Positions 33,954 through 34,977 of a stretch of 34,977 bases of DNA are shown in pieces. The notes under the pieces were generated by a model, which did no database searches, was not told the origin of the DNA, and saw only the letters and a list, made by a program, of their open reading frames with translations. The position numbers and the translations under genes are program-made. Each line of letters starts with the position of its first letter. Positions within the stretch are counted from its first letter, which is position 1. Source of the stretch: BJGV01 sp964013575 (GTDB taxonomy: Bacteria; Pseudomonadota; Gammaproteobacteria; Burkholderiales; Nitrosomonadaceae); the NCBI GenBank assembly GCA_964013575.1, contig CAXGWP010000016.1, forward strand, positions 1 through 34,977. Reading direction: 5' to 3'.

Positions 33954-34977
33954 GTGAAAATTAATTCTAATTTAATCTTCATTGTGTTTGTTGGATTGAA
34001 TCTAACTTCATCATCTTATGCAATTGAACTCTTCGTTGATACAAAAACCAAGCAAATATATACAGAATCTGGTCCAAACCGTGAAAGACTTGGAACATTT
34101 GAACGAGTTGAAGATAAGCCAACTCAAATACGGAATCAATCAACTTTAGCTAAAAAAAGGAGAAGAAGAGAAAAAGAAAAAATTAAAAACAAGCCAGAAG
34201 CTAATTATACTGCTTCATACGAAAGGGATAAGAGTTTAGAGCTAAGAATTAAAGCTGCAACCGAACAACTGACAAAGAAAATAGATTTACTTGAGAAAGA
34301 GATTCAAAAATATAAAAATACTAAAGTTACGCGTCGTAGAGGCCACTTAAGGCTTCTTAGTAAAGTTGAGAAACTTGAGGGAAAGATAAAAGAATCAGAT
34401 AAAACAAAAATCAGCATAGATCAAAAAGGGTTGCGAGCACAGTCTGCAGATGGCAGCTTTAAATTTAAGATAGGCGGGCGAATGCACGCTGATGCTTCAA
34501 TAAGTAATAATGATGATTTCTTAAGGAGTGGAGCACCTAGTCCGGCTAATAATGGTACAGAAATGCGCCGGGCACGCTTAACATTTATGAGCACCTTATA
34601 TAATGTATGGAAATTTAAATCGGATATTGATTTTGCTGATAACAAGATTGGTCTTAAAGATTTTAAACTTTCTTATACAGGTTTAGATACTTTTCAAGAT
34701 ATAGTAACTAGAGTTACTGTTGGCCATCAAAAACAAGCTTTTAGTCGGGAGCTACAAGAAAGCTCAAATGATATTCTATTCACGGAAAGATCAATGATGA
34801 ATGTACTCAATGCTCCAGTTGTAGATCGTGCAATTGGGGTAAATATAGCTGCTTATGGAAAGAAATGGGGTGTACAAACTGGTGTATATGGAGAGTCTAT
34901 TTCTCCAAATAATACTAGTAAAGATGAGGGATGGGGTGTGAATGGACGGGCGACATTTAACCCTATACTGAATAATG
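33954..34977 (+). CDS. Porin, phosphate-selective OprO/OprP type (3' end outside window)
   Basis: The frame opens at GTG 33954 and stays open to the right edge (341 codons). A stop at 33942 lies just upstream in frame, so no ATG is available. A signal peptide (VKINSNLIFIVFVGLNLTSSSYA) is followed by a short cap ELFVDTKTKQIYTESGPNRERLG, which I have seen only loosely in related porins. Then come a basic stretch (AKKRRRREKEK), a coiled coil (KKIDLLEKEIQKYK, KVEKLEGKIKES) for trimerisation, and the barrel. Barrel strands typical of OprO/P include KFKIGGRMHADASI, EMRRARLTFMSTLYNVWKFKSDIDFA and VTVGHQKQAFSRELQESSNDILFTERSMM. Anion selectivity for this protein is inferred from the family. Confidence 0.82.
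   Translation, partial: MKINSNLIFIVFVGLNLTSSSYAIELFVDTKTKQIYTESGPNRERLGTFERVEDKPTQIRNQSTLAKKRRRREKEKIKNKPEANYTASYERDKSLELRIKAATEQLTKKIDLLEKEIQKYKNTKVTRRRGHLRLLSKVEKLEGKIKESDKTKISIDQKGLRAQSADGSFKFKIGGRMHADASISNNDDFLRSGAPSPANNGTEMRRARLTFMSTLYNVWKFKSDIDFADNKIGLKDFKLSYTGLDTFQDIVTRVTVGHQKQAFSRELQESSNDILFTERSMMNVLNAPVVDRAIGVNIAAYGKKWGVQTGVYGESISPNNTSKDEGWGVNGRATFNPILNN

Overview
The window is AT-rich chromosomal DNA from a proteobacterium. It holds housekeeping genes in ordinary proteobacterial groupings: dapC-dapD-dapE, dnaX-ybaB-recR behind the 4.5S RNA gene, and rplU-rpmA-obgE-proB opposite ispB. Several family choices point to a beta- or gammaproteobacterium. These are the DapC-type aminotransferase, a PP0621-like small protein, an OprP-like porin with a short N-terminal cap, a CcmI-type cytochrome c maturation domain and octaprenyl-type IspB. 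The organism cannot be named from sequence alone. No insertion sequence, prophage, CRISPR array or integrase gene was seen.

Layout. 1-2600: the 3' end of a CcmI-like gene with a duplicated C-terminal domain, then a stand-alone NarX/DesK-type histidine kinase. 1373-4604: a lysine/diaminopimelate operon. 4670-8661 (minus strand): rluB, recR, ybaB, dnaX, 4.5S RNA and initiator tRNA, the tRNA with a clear sigma70 promoter. 8800-12033: malyl-CoA lyase plus both subunits of malate-CoA ligase, behind a repeated TGTTAAC element. 12182-15480 (minus): an ovothiol operon, OvoA plus a PLP C-S lyase that fits OvoB. 15690-17522: a lipoprotein, a PP0621-like protein and an exported ankyrin protein. 17624-21600: ispB, rplU-rpmA, obgE and proB, with two divergent sigma70 promoters and a strong terminator after rpmA. 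21629-24105 (minus): rubrerythrin, an Fe-S CCG-domain protein and DUF3501, a conserved but poorly understood redox set. 24382-33006: Sel1 protein, exported protein, rmuC, small membrane proteins, djlA, a Spy/CpxP-like protein, a DUF5062-like protein and a lemA-TPM-TPM cluster. 33151-34977: a small exported protein behind an FNR-type box, then a porin gene running off the right edge.

Functional picture. The cell makes diaminopimelate by the succinylase route, matures c-type cytochromes, and can interconvert malate, malyl-CoA, glyoxylate and acetyl-CoA. It also appears to make ovothiol and to run a rubrerythrin peroxide defence. Together with the FNR-like box this suggests a life with shifting oxygen and oxidant levels. 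I found no clearly unprecedented multi-gene system. The best leads are the rubrerythrin/CCG/DUF3501 operon with a palindrome over its promoter, the FNR-type box at -61.5 before a tiny secreted protein, the CcmI domain duplication, and the histidine kinase lacking its usual phosphatase residues. All family assignments come from reading motifs by eye; no search was run.
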